This document shows, in pieces, positions 8,389-17,591 of a stretch of 64,000 bases of DNA. How positions within the stretch are numbered: position 1 is the stretch's first letter; the number at the start of each line of letters is the position of its first letter. The stretch is from an uncultured Chloracidobacterium sp. Its GTDB lineage: Bacteria > Acidobacteriota > Blastocatellia > Pyrinomonadales > Pyrinomonadaceae. The stretch is from contig CAKZGE010000005.1 in NCBI GenBank assembly GCA_936914845.1, positions 62,001-126,000 of the forward strand, written 5' to 3'. The notes beneath the pieces are model-generated. The model saw only the letters and a list, made by a program, of their open reading frames with translations. It made no database searches and was not told where the DNA came from. The translations under genes and the position numbers were made by a program.

Positions 8389-8918
8389 AGATCGTCGGCG
8401 CTATAGAACTCCCCGGTTGTCGGATAGAGCGAATGATAGACGGAAAGTGCGGCGGCGGCGAGCACCGTCAGCGTTGCCAAGCCGCGGAGGATGCCGGAAA
8501 TTATCTTGGTCGATCCGATCAAACCGGTTTCGCTCAGCATATAGTTCCAATCATGAAAGCTGCCTTCGGCACCGGTCGAACCGCTGATCAGAACAAGCTG
8601 CATGACCACGGCATCTGAGGCATAGACCCACACATTGAACAAGCTCTGTCCGACCCAAAAAAGCACGATCGCGGCCGAATAATATTTGTAATGCCAAACA
8701 AAATAACCGACGAAAACGATCGGCACAAAGAGCTGAAAGATGGTTCCGCCGGCGACGCCGATGAATTCACCGAACGGCGAGAACAACAGATGGCCCGTTT
8801 CATGTATCGGCAGATCGACAATATCCAGGAAACTGCCATTCATCGGCGTTGCGGCTATCCACAAAAAATAGGCGGAAAGCACAAGGGCAAATATCAATTT
8901 TGGATAGCTCGGATTCAT
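8385..8918 (-). CDS. Membrane zinc-metallopeptidase-like protein with HExxH motif
   Basis: A 177 aa polytopic protein with about five hydrophobic segments. The first ends in W-I-A-A-T-P-M-N; soon after comes I-H39-E40-T-G-H43-L-L-F, a perfect HExxH zinc motif placed at the end of a hydrophobic region, as in M50-like membrane proteases. No clear second-site N-x-x-P-x-P-x-L-D-G motif is visible, so it may not be a canonical site-2 protease. Three remaining segments follow (about residues 60-75, 80-105, 140-165). Overlaps neighbours by 4 bases on both sides. Function beyond probable membrane metallo-hydrolase is not inferable. Confidence 0.65.
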   Translation of the reverse strand: MNPSYPKLIFALVLSAYFLWIAATPMNGSFLDIVDLPIHETGHLLFSPFGEFIGVAGGTIFQLFVPIVFVGYFVWHYKYYSAAIVLFWVGQSLFNVWVYASDAVVMQLVLISGSTGAEGSFHDWNYMLSETGLIGSTKIISGILRGLATLTVLAAAALSVYHSLYPTTGEFYSADDL

Positions 8919-9430
8919 TCAGCAGATGTGAACCATTCTTTTTCGATCGAATAAAAGCGACACGACATACCGTAATGTTCTTCGGTGCGTTGAAACTGCA
9001 TGCCGCATTTTTCCATGATACGCCATGAACCGATGTTTTTATCATCGCATACGGCGACGATCCGAGGCAGCCCGGCGATGTTGAATCCGTGCTCGAGCCA
9101 GGCCGAAGCACATTCGAAACCGATGCCCATACGCCAAAATTCCGGCCGCAGACTATAGCCGACCTCGATCTCGCCGGTTTCTTCCAAAGGCTGCAGACCG
9201 CTGGCTCCGATCGGCCGGCCAGTTTCTTTTAAGATCATTGCACATTGGCCGAAGCCGAATTCGTCATAACACCGCTGATAGAATTTCAGCCGGTCCGTAA
9301 TGGCTTCGGGGTTTTGCAGCCGGGTGCCTCCGAGATATCGGTTGACAAGCGGATCGGTGCGCATTTCGATCAGCCAGTCGAGGTCGGCTTCCGTAAAAGG
9401 ACGCATTTTCAGACGCGGAGTTTCGATCAT
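8915..9430 (-). CDS. GNAT N-acetyltransferase, RimJ/RimL type
   Basis: Acetyl-CoA-dependent acetyltransferase of 171 aa. Seen: M-I-E-T-P-R-L-x-M-R-P-F-T-E-A-D start typical of the RimJ/RimL (Acetyltransf_3) group, the G-A-S-G-L-Q-P-L and E-I-E-V-G-Y-S-L-R-P-E-F-W-R-M-G-I-G-F-E-C-A cofactor-binding region, and late V-C-D-D-K-N-I-G-S-W-R-I-M-E-K-C-G-M. The substrate may be a protein N-terminus or a small molecule. ATG at 9430 matches the family; a TTG at 9457 is possible. First gene of the four-gene minus-strand operon. Confidence 0.88.
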   Translation of the reverse strand: MIETPRLKMRPFTEADLDWLIEMRTDPLVNRYLGGTRLQNPEAITDRLKFYQRCYDEFGFGQCAMILKETGRPIGASGLQPLEETGEIEVGYSLRPEFWRMGIGFECASAWLEHGFNIAGLPRIVAVCDDKNIGSWRIMEKCGMQFQRTEEHYGMSCRFYSIEKEWFTSAE

Positions 9431-9602
9431 TGCGGTTTCGATAATATCAAAAAGCAAGCTTTAGTGCTTGTTTGGGAACAGATCGGGCGGCGGAGGCAAA
9501 GTTTACACAAAGTTAATCTGCCGCACACATTTTGTTAACAACTCTGCAATAGAATCTTCACTTGCCAAACCGAGACAAAGAGATATTCAACAGAGAAAAG
9601 CG

Positions 9603-12600
9603 ATGCAAAGATCGAACTTTAAAACATTCATACACACATTTTTCACTGCGGCGGCGATGATGACGCTGGCGGCCGTCGGATACGGACAATCTGAATCCGG
9701 CAGTGCTTCGATAGAAGGAACTGTTGCTGATCAGAACGGTGCGGTCGTTCAGGGAGCGGCGATCGAGATCCGCAACAAAGAAACGGGTCTGACGCGAAAT
9801 GCGGTTGCAAATACCTCCGGGCGTTTTGCGGCGACCGTACTGCCGGTCGGCAGCTACGCCGTTAAGGCAACGGCGGCGGGTTTTGCCGATCAGACGGCAG
9901 AGATCACGCTTTCGGTCGGACAGACGACATCGGTCGATATGGTGCTTTCGCCGCAAGGAGCTTCGGTGGATGTAACGATCACGGCCGGACAGGACATGAT
10001 CGACCCCGAAGAATCGGCTTCCGGTTCGACCGTCGGCGAAAAGGCCATTGCTGACCTGCCGATCCGCGGACGCAATTATGCAGAATTCGTACAGCTTTCG
10101 CCGGGTGTTGTTCAGGAAGGCGACCGCAGCGGATTGATAATATCGGGCCAGCGTTCGATCAATTCAAATGTTGCGATAGACGGTGCAGATTTTAATGACG
10201 CGATGCAGGGCAACCAACGCGGCGGCAACGAATCGGTATTTTTCTTTCCGCAAACGGCGATCCGCGAATTTCAGGTGGTGCGGGCTGGGGCGACGGCCGA
10301 AGTTGGCCGCACGAATGCCGGTTTCGTCAATGCCGTAACCAAATCAGGTACGAACGAAGTTCGCGGTGAAGCATTCTATTTCAACCGCAATGACCGGTTG
10401 ACCTCGCCGGATGCTTTCGGGAACGACGGCGACAATAACCAAAATCTTTTTGGCGGATCGGTGGGCGGCCCGATCAAACGTGACCGTGCGTTCTTCTTTT
10501 TCGGTATCGAAAAGAATTGGCTGAAAATACCATATTTTGTTGATTTTAATGCACCGGCCGGCACGACGCTGCCGACCAATTTGCAAGCACTTCAGGGCGA
10601 AAGCGTCAGCTCGAACGATCCGATATCGCTTTTCGGCCGTGTTGACGTAAATTTGAATACGAACAACACGCTGAATTTTCAGTACACCTATTCAAATTTT
10701 CGCGGCGACAATTTCAGCGTTCTGGACGAAGGCATCACATTGACAGACCGGGCGAACGAAATAACGCGAAAGGGCACCAGCAATGGGCTCAAAGCCTCGT
10801 TGGTTTCGGTATTGACGGCTGATCTCGTCAACGAATTTCGAGCCCAGGCCGCCACGGACAACCGTCGCGAAGAGGCAAACGACGCCGGCCCGGAACTTCG
10901 TATCGACGGGCTCGGGCTGCCGGGTTCGAGCAATGCCAGATTAGGCGGCAACGGCAGCCGCCCGCGCATCTTCGAAACGCTTCGCTATCAAATATCGGAT
11001 AATATTTCGTGGACAAAGGGCATAAACCGGCTGAAGCTGGGTGTCGATATCAATATCAACAAATTTACCGGCCGCCGCATTCCGAACGGTGCCGGTGTTT
11101 GGCGATTTCAATCGAGCGGCAATACAAGTGCTCTTACGAACTATTTGAACAACATTCCCCGCCGGTTAGAGCAGACGGCATTGATCTTGCCGGATTTCGG
11201 CACGGCGACCGGCTATCAAAAGGAATACGCCGTCTATCTGCAGGATAAGATAAAGGTCAATAAAAACTTTACCTTGACGGCGGGGCTGCGATTGGAAATG
11301 CTTGACAATCCGACACCGCCGAATCCGAACGGGAACTTCGCCGTTACCCAAAATATCCCGGACGATATGTCGCAGTGGCAGCCGCGGTTGGGAGGAGCAT
11401 GGGACATTTTCGGCAATGGCCGCTCTGTGCTGCGGCTTTCATCGGGCATCTACACGGCGCGTACGCCGGCGGTGCTTTTCATCCGTCCATTCGTTGAAAA
11501 CGGTGTGGTCAGCAAATTTGTCCGCGTTGATGAACGCAGCGGCGGAAACTGCCGTACCAGCGTAACTGCAACGAACTGTGTCCTGCGTCCAAACCCGGAC
11601 GGTTCGACCGGTTCGAATTTTGTGGCGGCATACCCGAACCTGCTTCGCCCCGAACAGGTGGCGGCACTGGCCGATCCGTCGCGACAGCGCATCTTTGGTT
11701 TTGATCCGGATTTTCGCAACCCGCGTTCATTTCAGGTTTCGGCTACGTTTGACCAGGAACTTGGCGGTAATTTTGTAATGTCGGTCGGCTTTTTGCGAAA
11801 TTCGACGTGGAATCTGCAGCGGCGGTTCAACCGCAATCTGCGGCCGCCGATGGCCGAGACGGATCCGGCATATCCCGCGGAATACGTCGGCACGGGCTAT
11901 CCGGTCTTTTACGATTATCCGAACGGTCGGATAGATCCGCGTGTGGATTGGATCTCCGTCAACGAATCGACGGCGCATGCGGACTATAATGCATTCACAT
12001 TTAGCTTGAACAAGCGATTTGCGAACAGGTTCTCCTTTTCGGCCAACTATACTTTTGCCCGAAATCGCGACGACGATTCCAACGAACGCAATTTTGACCA
12101 GGAATTGACGCTCAACCCTTTTGACCTAAAGGCCGAAGCGGCGTATTCAAAGCAGGATGTGCGGCATAATCTGAACCTATCAAGCGTAGTTGACCTCGGA
12201 TATGGCTTTACCCTTTCGGGAATTATGATCACACGCACAGGGTTTCCCTACACGGCGGTGATGGGCGATGATTTTAACGGCGACAACAATTCCGACAATG
12301 ATCGGGCGATCGTGGACGGGCGGGTGGTCGGTAGAAATACGTTTCGCCAGCCTTCATTCTTTAACCTCGATCTGCGGCTGCTGAAATCATTTGAATTTGG
12401 CGAACGCTACAAGCTGGCATTTTCGGCGGAGGTCTTTAATGTCACAAGAGCGAAAAACAAAGGCTTTGGTGCGGATGCGATCAGTGCGTTCTGTACGGAT
12501 ACGGCCGGTGCGACCGGCGGAAATCCATCCGGTTATGATATTACCTGTTCATCAGATTTTGCTCCGGCTAGGGCCGCAGGCGAACCATTCACCGCACCTT

Positions 12601-12659
12601 CGACGGCACGGTTCGGCGGGCCGCGACAGCTGCAGCTTGGGCTTCGGTTTAGCTTTTAA
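9603..12659 (+). CDS. TonB-dependent receptor with carboxypeptidase-regulatory-like N-terminal domain
   Basis: Outer-membrane receptor of 1018 aa. Signal peptide about residues 1-28 (hydrophobic A-A-A-M-M-T-L-A-A-V-G-Y-G then Q). Next a CarboxypepD_reg-like beta-sandwich (about 35-120: I-E-G-T-V-A-D-Q-N-G-A-V-V-Q-G-A, S-G-R-F, L-P-V-G-S-Y-A-V-K-A-T-A-A-G-F), then a plug domain (about 150-270, with V-A-I-D-G-A-D-F-N-D and A-V-T-K-S-G-T-N), then a long beta-barrel ending L-G-L-R-F-S-F, the terminal Phe expected for Bam-dependent outer-membrane proteins. This architecture (Oar/CirA-like) is greatly expanded in Acidobacteriota. Ligand unknown. ATG at 9603 chosen because the signal peptide starts there; upstream in-frame codons are non-family. 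A terminator follows, so it appears monocistronic. Confidence 0.9.
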   Translation: MQRSNFKTFIHTFFTAAAMMTLAAVGYGQSESGSASIEGTVADQNGAVVQGAAIEIRNKETGLTRNAVANTSGRFAATVLPVGSYAVKATAAGFADQTAEITLSVGQTTSVDMVLSPQGASVDVTITAGQDMIDPEESASGSTVGEKAIADLPIRGRNYAEFVQLSPGVVQEGDRSGLIISGQRSINSNVAIDGADFNDAMQGNQRGGNESVFFFPQTAIREFQVVRAGATAEVGRTNAGFVNAVTKSGTNEVRGEAFYFNRNDRLTSPDAFGNDGDNNQNLFGGSVGGPIKRDRAFFFFGIEKNWLKIPYFVDFNAPAGTTLPTNLQALQGESVSSNDPISLFGRVDVNLNTNNTLNFQYTYSNFRGDNFSVLDEGITLTDRANEITRKGTSNGLKASLVSVLTADLVNEFRAQAATDNRREEANDAGPELRIDGLGLPGSSNARLGGNGSRPRIFETLRYQISDNISWTKGINRLKLGVDININKFTGRRIPNGAGVWRFQSSGNTSALTNYLNNIPRRLEQTALILPDFGTATGYQKEYAVYLQDKIKVNKNFTLTAGLRLEMLDNPTPPNPNGNFAVTQNIPDDMSQWQPRLGGAWDIFGNGRSVLRLSSGIYTARTPAVLFIRPFVENGVVSKFVRVDERSGGNCRTSVTATNCVLRPNPDGSTGSNFVAAYPNLLRPEQVAALADPSRQRIFGFDPDFRNPRSFQVSATFDQELGGNFVMSVGFLRNSTWNLQRRFNRNLRPPMAETDPAYPAEYVGTGYPVFYDYPNGRIDPRVDWISVNESTAHADYNAFTFSLNKRFANRFSFSANYTFARNRDDDSNERNFDQELTLNPFDLKAEAAYSKQDVRHNLNLSSVVDLGYGFTLSGIMITRTGFPYTAVMGDDFNGDNNSDNDRAIVDGRVVGRNTFRQPSFFNLDLRLLKSFEFGERYKLAFSAEVFNVTRAKNKGFGADAISAFCTDTAGATGGNPSGYDITCSSDFAPARAAGEPFTAPSTARFGGPRQLQLGLRFSF

Positions 12660-12687
12660 CGATTGAACAGCTTCGATCGTGATCTCC

Positions 12688-12723
12688 AGCCGGGCGGCCG
12701 AACAGGTTTTGCCCGGCTTTTTC
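12688..12723 (+). terminator. Rho-independent terminator after the TonB-dependent receptor
   Basis: AGCCGGGC (12688-12695) pairs with GCCCGGCT (12711-12718) and is followed by a T-run. It lies 29 bases after the receptor stop. Confidence 0.8.
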
Positions 12724-12737
12724 GTGCGTTGAAAAAA

Positions 12738-12767
12738 TTGACAACAAAAATGAAATCATATGATAAT
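12738..12767 (+). promoter_or_regulatory. Sigma-70-like promoter for the TPR gene
   Basis: TTGACA (12738-12743), 18-base spacer, GATAAT (12762-12767). It lies between the terminator of the previous gene and the TPR gene start 45 bases downstream, so a separate transcript is likely. Confidence 0.55.
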
Positions 12768-12811
12768 TCCAGACGAAAAACTATCTTCACCCAAGAAAAG
12801 GAAAAAATGTA

Positions 12812-14008
12812 ATGAGATCAATATTTTTGACCGCTTTTGCGGCGATGCTGTTATTTTTCTGCCACTCGACCACTTCGGCCCAACCCCATATCGACGCTTT
12901 TAATAAAGGCTACGAACAGTTCAAGGCGAAGAATTATAAAGAGGCCGACCGTTACTTTACGGAGTGTGTAAGGCTGAATCCGACGTATATCACCTGTCAT
13001 TATGTACAGGGGTTGAATCGTGAGATCGGTGTTGGTTATCGGTTGGCGATCGAATCATATAATGCAGGCCTTCGGCTAGCTCCGAACCACCTGGAAATGA
13101 TGATCGGCCGCGGACGAACCTATGGTGCGTTGAAAATGGATGCCTTGGGTCTGGCGGACCTGACCCGAGCGATACAATTGAAACCCGATTCGGACGAAGC
13201 ATACTATCAAAGAGCACGAATATATCTGGAAAAAAACTCTTATGAACGGGCAATAGAAAATTTAACGCAGGCGATAAAGTATAAACCGAACGCACTGCGG
13301 TATATGCTTCGCTCCGATTGCTATGACAAGTTGGGTCAGACGGACAAAGCAATTACGGACATCACCAGCTCGATAATTTACGAAAAAGACGCTTCCTATT
13401 ATCTAAAGCGGGGAGATCTCTACCTTAAAAAGAAACAGGTGCAGTTGGCAGATGCAGATTTTGCAAAGGCGGTGGCGATCGACCCGTCATTCAGATCGCG
13501 CGTCGATTCTTCAAAGCTGATCTATCAGATCCAAAATTCGCAGGCGGAACAGGAAAAGAAGATGACGCCGGCAGAGGCTGCTCGCTCACAGGGGTTCAAG
13601 CAAATGGATGCCGGGCAATATGATGCGGCGATCGCCTCATACACAAAAGCTATCGAATTGGAACCGAAAAACGAATGGGGCTATATCTATCGCGGCCGCG
13701 CATATTCGGCTAAGGGCGATCAAACAAAGGCTCTTGCTGATCTGGAAACCGGCATTTCCTTGAAACCTTCGGCGGCGGCGGGGTTTGTGTCAGAACGGGC
13801 GGGCATATATTACAAAATGGGGCGCTACCCGGCGGCACTTCAGGAAGTTAACAAGGTAGCCACGATGAATGCTTGGGATCTGTTGCTCCGCGGCCGGATA
13901 TACGCGCGGATGGGTAAAACGACAGAGGCCCGGGCAGATCTTACCCGAGCCTTAGCTCTCAACAAACATTTGACCGAAGCCCAAGCCGAGCTGGACAGAC
14001 TTCGATAA
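12812..14008 (+). CDS. Secreted tetratricopeptide-repeat protein
   Basis: 398 aa. Signal peptide of about 24 residues ends in T-S-A-Q. The remainder is nearly all TPR: I can see roughly nine repeats, e.g. G-Y-E-Q-F-K-A-K-N-Y-K-E-A, A-Y-Y-Q-R-A-R-I-Y-L-E-K-N-S-Y-E-R-A and G-Y-I-Y-R-G-R-A-Y-S-A-K-G-D-Q-T-K-A, with a break at about residues 228-260 (Q-N-S-Q-A-E-Q-E-K-K) that separates two TPR blocks. TPR arrays are protein-binding scaffolds; there is no catalytic domain. AAGGAAA precedes the ATG. Downstream gene is convergent with a 4-base gap. Confidence 0.85.
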   Translation: MRSIFLTAFAAMLLFFCHSTTSAQPHIDAFNKGYEQFKAKNYKEADRYFTECVRLNPTYITCHYVQGLNREIGVGYRLAIESYNAGLRLAPNHLEMMIGRGRTYGALKMDALGLADLTRAIQLKPDSDEAYYQRARIYLEKNSYERAIENLTQAIKYKPNALRYMLRSDCYDKLGQTDKAITDITSSIIYEKDASYYLKRGDLYLKKKQVQLADADFAKAVAIDPSFRSRVDSSKLIYQIQNSQAEQEKKMTPAEAARSQGFKQMDAGQYDAAIASYTKAIELEPKNEWGYIYRGRAYSAKGDQTKALADLETGISLKPSAAAGFVSERAGIYYKMGRYPAALQEVNKVATMNAWDLLLRGRIYARMGKTTEARADLTRALALNKHLTEAQAELDRLR

Positions 14009-14012
14009 ACGA

Positions 14013-15518
14013 TCACATTCCGGCCGGGAGCTTTGCTTTCGGCCGTGCCGCTTTATACATTTCCCATTCGATCTTGAGGTTCAATCCGTCCTTGAAAAGG
14101 TCAAAATGGGTGCGCCCGGCGAGAAATTCGATACGGGCGTCGCTTCCCAATTTTTTCATCTCAGCTTCGAAAACACGCAGCGGTTCATCAAGATGAAACG
14201 TATCCGCACCGCCCATATAAATGTGCAGCTTGCCCTTTAATTTTGGGCCGAGTGTCTTCCAATTGTCACGCAGCTTGCGGGAAACATCGTATTTTTCCCA
14301 TGCCTTTGCGACCTGCGGGTCGATGTCGCCGGTAACAACGTTGAAAAGCGGCAACGGCCGTCCGTCCGGCCCCTTAGGTGAGAAAACGGCATTGAAAGAG
14401 GCGAATTGGCCGCCAAATGTACCGGTAACCCATTCCTGTTGAGCATATTGCCGAACGGACATCAGATCTTTTCCGTCCATTCGCACCAACGGAAAATCTT
14501 TGGCGCTGCGGCTAAAAGCATTTGTGTCGGTCGTCAGGTCAGGGCCGGTAAAGTTGCGGAAATCGAGCGAATCCGGGGACGTTGACCACGTCCCGCCAAA
14601 GAAGTCCGGGTGGGTTACCATCACCCACATTGAAGACCAGCCGCCGGACGAATGGCCCGTCAATAACCTGCCGGAAGGTTTGGCGTCCATTCGAAACTGT
14701 TTTTCGAGGTGCGGGATAAATTCGTTTACCAGAGCGGTGCCCCACGGGCCGTTGTTGGCCGAATCAGCAAAAGCATGGTGGCCGAGAGAGAAATGCCCGT
14801 TCAAAAAGACCCAGATCATCTCTGGACGTTTGCCTTCGGACATTTCTTTTCTGATCTTTTCCGCCTGCCGCAAAGCGCTGAGATGGGTGCCGCCATAGCC
14901 ATGGATCGAATAAACTACAGGAAACTTATCTTTGCTTTTATCATAGGATGGCGGCAAGACCACGGTTGCTTCCATCTTTATCGGGCGGCCCCAAAAACGC
15001 GACAGCAGCGGGCTGTCAAATTCGACGACGCGGGCACCATCAACGGCCGGAATATTTCGTTTTGGCACGGTGCCGGAAAGCGACAGTTTCGCTTCGCCGG
15101 CGGGCAGCGTGACCTTTACAACCTTGCTGTAAATGTCGCCAGCACCCGGGCCGCTGTAGGTGTAGGAATGGTCACGGTCGAGCAGAGCGAAAAGCAGATA
15201 CTCGCCGGCCGGCGCGCTGGTGAAAGAAGCGGGAAACGAGACATCTTCGGCCGTTAGCCGAACGGGAGCAGCAAGATCTATTACCTCGCGGGCGGTCAGA
15301 AATACGGCGTTCGGATCGGAAAGATCCGTGCCGAAACCATCGGTCGGTTTGCCGTCATCTTTTTTCATAAAGACGATCAGGCGGCCGGAAATATCTTTGC
15401 TCGCAATGCCGGCTGCCGGATCGAGATCGACCGTAATGGTCAGCGGAGCTTGAGCCGATGCAAAAGCAGCGGCCGAAAGCAGCAACACCAGCGTGAAAAA
15501 TTGAATTTTGATCTTCAT
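14013..15518 (-). CDS. Secreted esterase, esterase D / enterochelin esterase-like
   Basis: 501 aa with a signal peptide (about 1-23, ending A-S-A-Q). Residues about 28-150 form a beta-rich N-terminal domain; the catalytic alpha/beta hydrolase (PF00756-like) follows with Y-S-I-H-G-Y-G-G (about 203-210), nucleophile S290 in T-G-H-S-S-G-G-W, and a late G-R-T-H-F-D-L-F holding the candidate catalytic His. The order resembles bacterial putative esterases of the Fes/IroE superfamily; a ferric-siderophore substrate is possible but unproven. ATG at 15518 has AGGAAAG upstream. Last gene of the minus-strand run that starts with the secreted protein at 17506. Confidence 0.85.
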   Translation of the reverse strand: MKIKIQFFTLVLLLSAAAFASAQAPLTITVDLDPAAGIASKDISGRLIVFMKKDDGKPTDGFGTDLSDPNAVFLTAREVIDLAAPVRLTAEDVSFPASFTSAPAGEYLLFALLDRDHSYTYSGPGAGDIYSKVVKVTLPAGEAKLSLSGTVPKRNIPAVDGARVVEFDSPLLSRFWGRPIKMEATVVLPPSYDKSKDKFPVVYSIHGYGGTHLSALRQAEKIRKEMSEGKRPEMIWVFLNGHFSLGHHAFADSANNGPWGTALVNEFIPHLEKQFRMDAKPSGRLLTGHSSGGWSSMWVMVTHPDFFGGTWSTSPDSLDFRNFTGPDLTTDTNAFSRSAKDFPLVRMDGKDLMSVRQYAQQEWVTGTFGGQFASFNAVFSPKGPDGRPLPLFNVVTGDIDPQVAKAWEKYDVSRKLRDNWKTLGPKLKGKLHIYMGGADTFHLDEPLRVFEAEMKKLGSDARIEFLAGRTHFDLFKDGLNLKIEWEMYKAARPKAKLPAGM

Positions 15519-15619
15519 AAGCTTTCCTATAGGAAACAAAAGCCGGCCGAAAATTTACGCTGCCGGCAGCGAGTTGATCGAGAAATACCCCGTTGGACGG
15601 GCGAAAACCATTCTGCCCG

Positions 15620-17005
15620 TCATTTGATCCGCTTAAATTGTGTCTTTCGACCGGCTTGCGAATATTCAAGACCGGTGATGTTTCCGTCCTCGTCTGCTTG
15701 AAATTGCAATGTGGCGTCAACGACCGTCAAAAAGAACTTAGTTTCGCTTTGCGGGAATATCTGAACTTTTCGCTGGCCTTTGGGTTCCATCATCAAACCC
15801 TCTTCACCCAAAGTTATATCGAACGACATTGCTTCGCCGACTGAATATACACCGACGAACTTTTCAAGCAAGCTGCGGTCAAGCTTGATCTCGACCCGCT
15901 TTTCGGGCATTGTGAAAGGTTCGCCGTCGGCGATGGCCGTCAGGTTGCGCATCGGGTCGGCGACCGCACCGCGATCGTTATTGACGAAGATGGCGACGAA
16001 AAGCCGATCGGCCGGAAAATAGACGGCATTTGTATTAAAACCTTCGATGGCACCGCCGTGCGAGATTGAACGGCGGCCTTTAGCGTCGGTCGAAACGTTC
16101 AAGCCATAGGCGTAAGTGCCCGCGACCGGTGTCAGCATCGCCGTCAGCGTCTCCGGTCTTTTGAATACATTGCCCTCAAAAAGAGCGGTTTGCCATTTAT
16201 AGAGATCTTCGGTGGTCGAATACAATCCGCCGGCGGCATATGGCGGCCGCATACTGGCTTTATCGGCCGGTACGATCTTGTTCTCCTTTAGGGTGTAACC
16301 GAGAGCCGACCCGGGCAGGCGGGTGATGCCGTGGTCGTATCCGGTAGCTTTAAGCTTTAGCGGGCCGAAGATCTTCTTCTGCAGGAATTTTTCATAACTT
16401 TTGCCGGAGACCTTTTCGATGACCATTCCCAGTAGAACGTAGTTCGTATTGCTGTAATCAAATTTTTCGCCCGGCGTAAATTTCAGCGGCATTTTCGCAA
16501 CCAAAGTAACGGTGGCGGCCGGATCGAGATCCTTTGTTCTCAGCTCTGGGCCCCAATTGGGGAGCGACGTAAAACTTTCGATGCCGGACGACATTGAAAG
16601 CAGATGATGAAGCGTAACGCCCTGCCAAACGTCGGGACATTTATCCATAAATTTACAGATGGGGTCTTTGACGCTGAGCTTGCCGTTTTCCTGGAGCATC
16701 AAGATAGCCGCGGCGGTGAACTGTTTCGTGATCGAACCGATCCGAAATTTGGTGGCTGGGGTGTTCTGTACTTTGGCTTCCTCATCGGCAAGCCCGTAGC
16801 CTTTGCTAAAAATGACCTGGCCGCCGCGGGCGATAAGTGCCGAGCCGCCGGTCTGTTTTATCTCAAGCCGGGCGGAAAGATATTTATCGGCATTGGCGGC
16901 AATGTCTGCGGCCGGTGCTTTCGCCTGAGCAAAGGCGAGAAGCGGCAAGAGATGGACGGCGACGGCCGCAACGGTAAGATATCGCAATTGTTTGATATTG
17001 ATCAT
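15620..17005 (-). CDS. Class C beta-lactamase-like serine hydrolase, secreted
   Basis: 461 aa, signal peptide about 1-27 (ending A-F-A-Q). Catalytic motifs of the beta-lactamase/penicillin-binding superfamily: S91-I-T-K94, Y184-S-N186 and H316-G-G318. A C-terminal domain of about 110 residues after the transpeptidase fold resembles the DUF3471-like lipocalin tail of AmpC-like D-aminopeptidases and esterases. Likely an esterase, peptidase or peptidoglycan-related hydrolase rather than a resistance enzyme (inference: family members are mostly not beta-lactamases). It begins directly after the stop of the 166 aa gene and is followed by the esterase after about 100 bases. Confidence 0.85.
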   Translation of the reverse strand: MINIKQLRYLTVAAVAVHLLPLLAFAQAKAPAADIAANADKYLSARLEIKQTGGSALIARGGQVIFSKGYGLADEEAKVQNTPATKFRIGSITKQFTAAAILMLQENGKLSVKDPICKFMDKCPDVWQGVTLHHLLSMSSGIESFTSLPNWGPELRTKDLDPAATVTLVAKMPLKFTPGEKFDYSNTNYVLLGMVIEKVSGKSYEKFLQKKIFGPLKLKATGYDHGITRLPGSALGYTLKENKIVPADKASMRPPYAAGGLYSTTEDLYKWQTALFEGNVFKRPETLTAMLTPVAGTYAYGLNVSTDAKGRRSISHGGAIEGFNTNAVYFPADRLFVAIFVNNDRGAVADPMRNLTAIADGEPFTMPEKRVEIKLDRSLLEKFVGVYSVGEAMSFDITLGEEGLMMEPKGQRKVQIFPQSETKFFLTVVDATLQFQADEDGNITGLEYSQAGRKTQFKRIK

Positions 17006-17506
17006 TTAATTCTCATTGCGGCGATAGCAGGTTTCGCCGGTATCGGTAGTGATGCACAGTTCCCGCTGGCCGTATTCGTTGTTTTTGAATTCGAACTGCA
17101 CTGTTTCTTTCTTTGGGGTCTTCAGCTGGGTCTTATTCCCGCTGGCAGCGCATGAATTGGTATTTTTCCAGAAATCTCGATTGGGGCTCAGTGTGATCGT
17201 TGAACCATTGACCGAATAACGTCCCTTGACGTCGTTGAAAAGGGTGGTGGTGCAATTGTACATCGTCACTTCCATATAACCGATGAATTCGTAGGTGCCG
17301 CCCGGCAGAAATTTATAGGTAAATAAGCTGCCGCGGCCCGGTTTTACGGAACCCGTCACACGATTCTGATAAGAGATGGCTCCGACGCTGCCGTTTTTCC
17401 ACGACCCGATCAATTCGTTCGACTGGCCAAATGCCGTGAATGCCTGGGTTAGGGCCAAAACAGCGGCGATCGCCAGCCATAAAGCCCCGGTTGATAGATA
17501 TTTCAT
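17006..17506 (-). CDS. Small secreted protein, unknown
   Basis: 166 aa with a clear signal peptide (about 1-27, ...T-A-F-G-Q). The mature part is beta-rich: E-L-I-G-S-W-K-N-G-S-V-G near the N-terminus, G-T-Y-E-F-I-G-Y, G-R-Y-S-V-N-G-S-T-I-T-L-S-P, and cysteines at about 91, 125, 155 and 161 that may form disulfides. The G-S-W...G-x-Y-x-x-x-G-x-x-I-x-L pattern resembles lipocalin-like small exported proteins, but I do not recognise a defined family. Its stop abuts the start of the serine hydrolase, so the two are probably cotranscribed. Confidence 0.7.
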   Translation of the reverse strand: MKYLSTGALWLAIAAVLALTQAFTAFGQSNELIGSWKNGSVGAISYQNRVTGSVKPGRGSLFTYKFLPGGTYEFIGYMEVTMYNCTTTLFNDVKGRYSVNGSTITLSPNRDFWKNTNSCAASGNKTQLKTPKKETVQFEFKNNEYGQRELCITTDTGETCYRRNEN

Positions 17507-17591
17507 ATAAATGCTCCGGTATAGAAGTCGGCCGAAAGGCCGCCATCATCCAACGCGGAACATTGACAAGAAAAATATCAGGCAAGAACAG

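Noticed and set aside
15620..17005. Antibiotic-resistance beta-lactamase
   Set aside because: Motifs fit the broad class C/DD-peptidase/esterase superfamily; most members with this extra C-terminal domain are not resistance enzymes, and nothing here singles out a true beta-lactamase.
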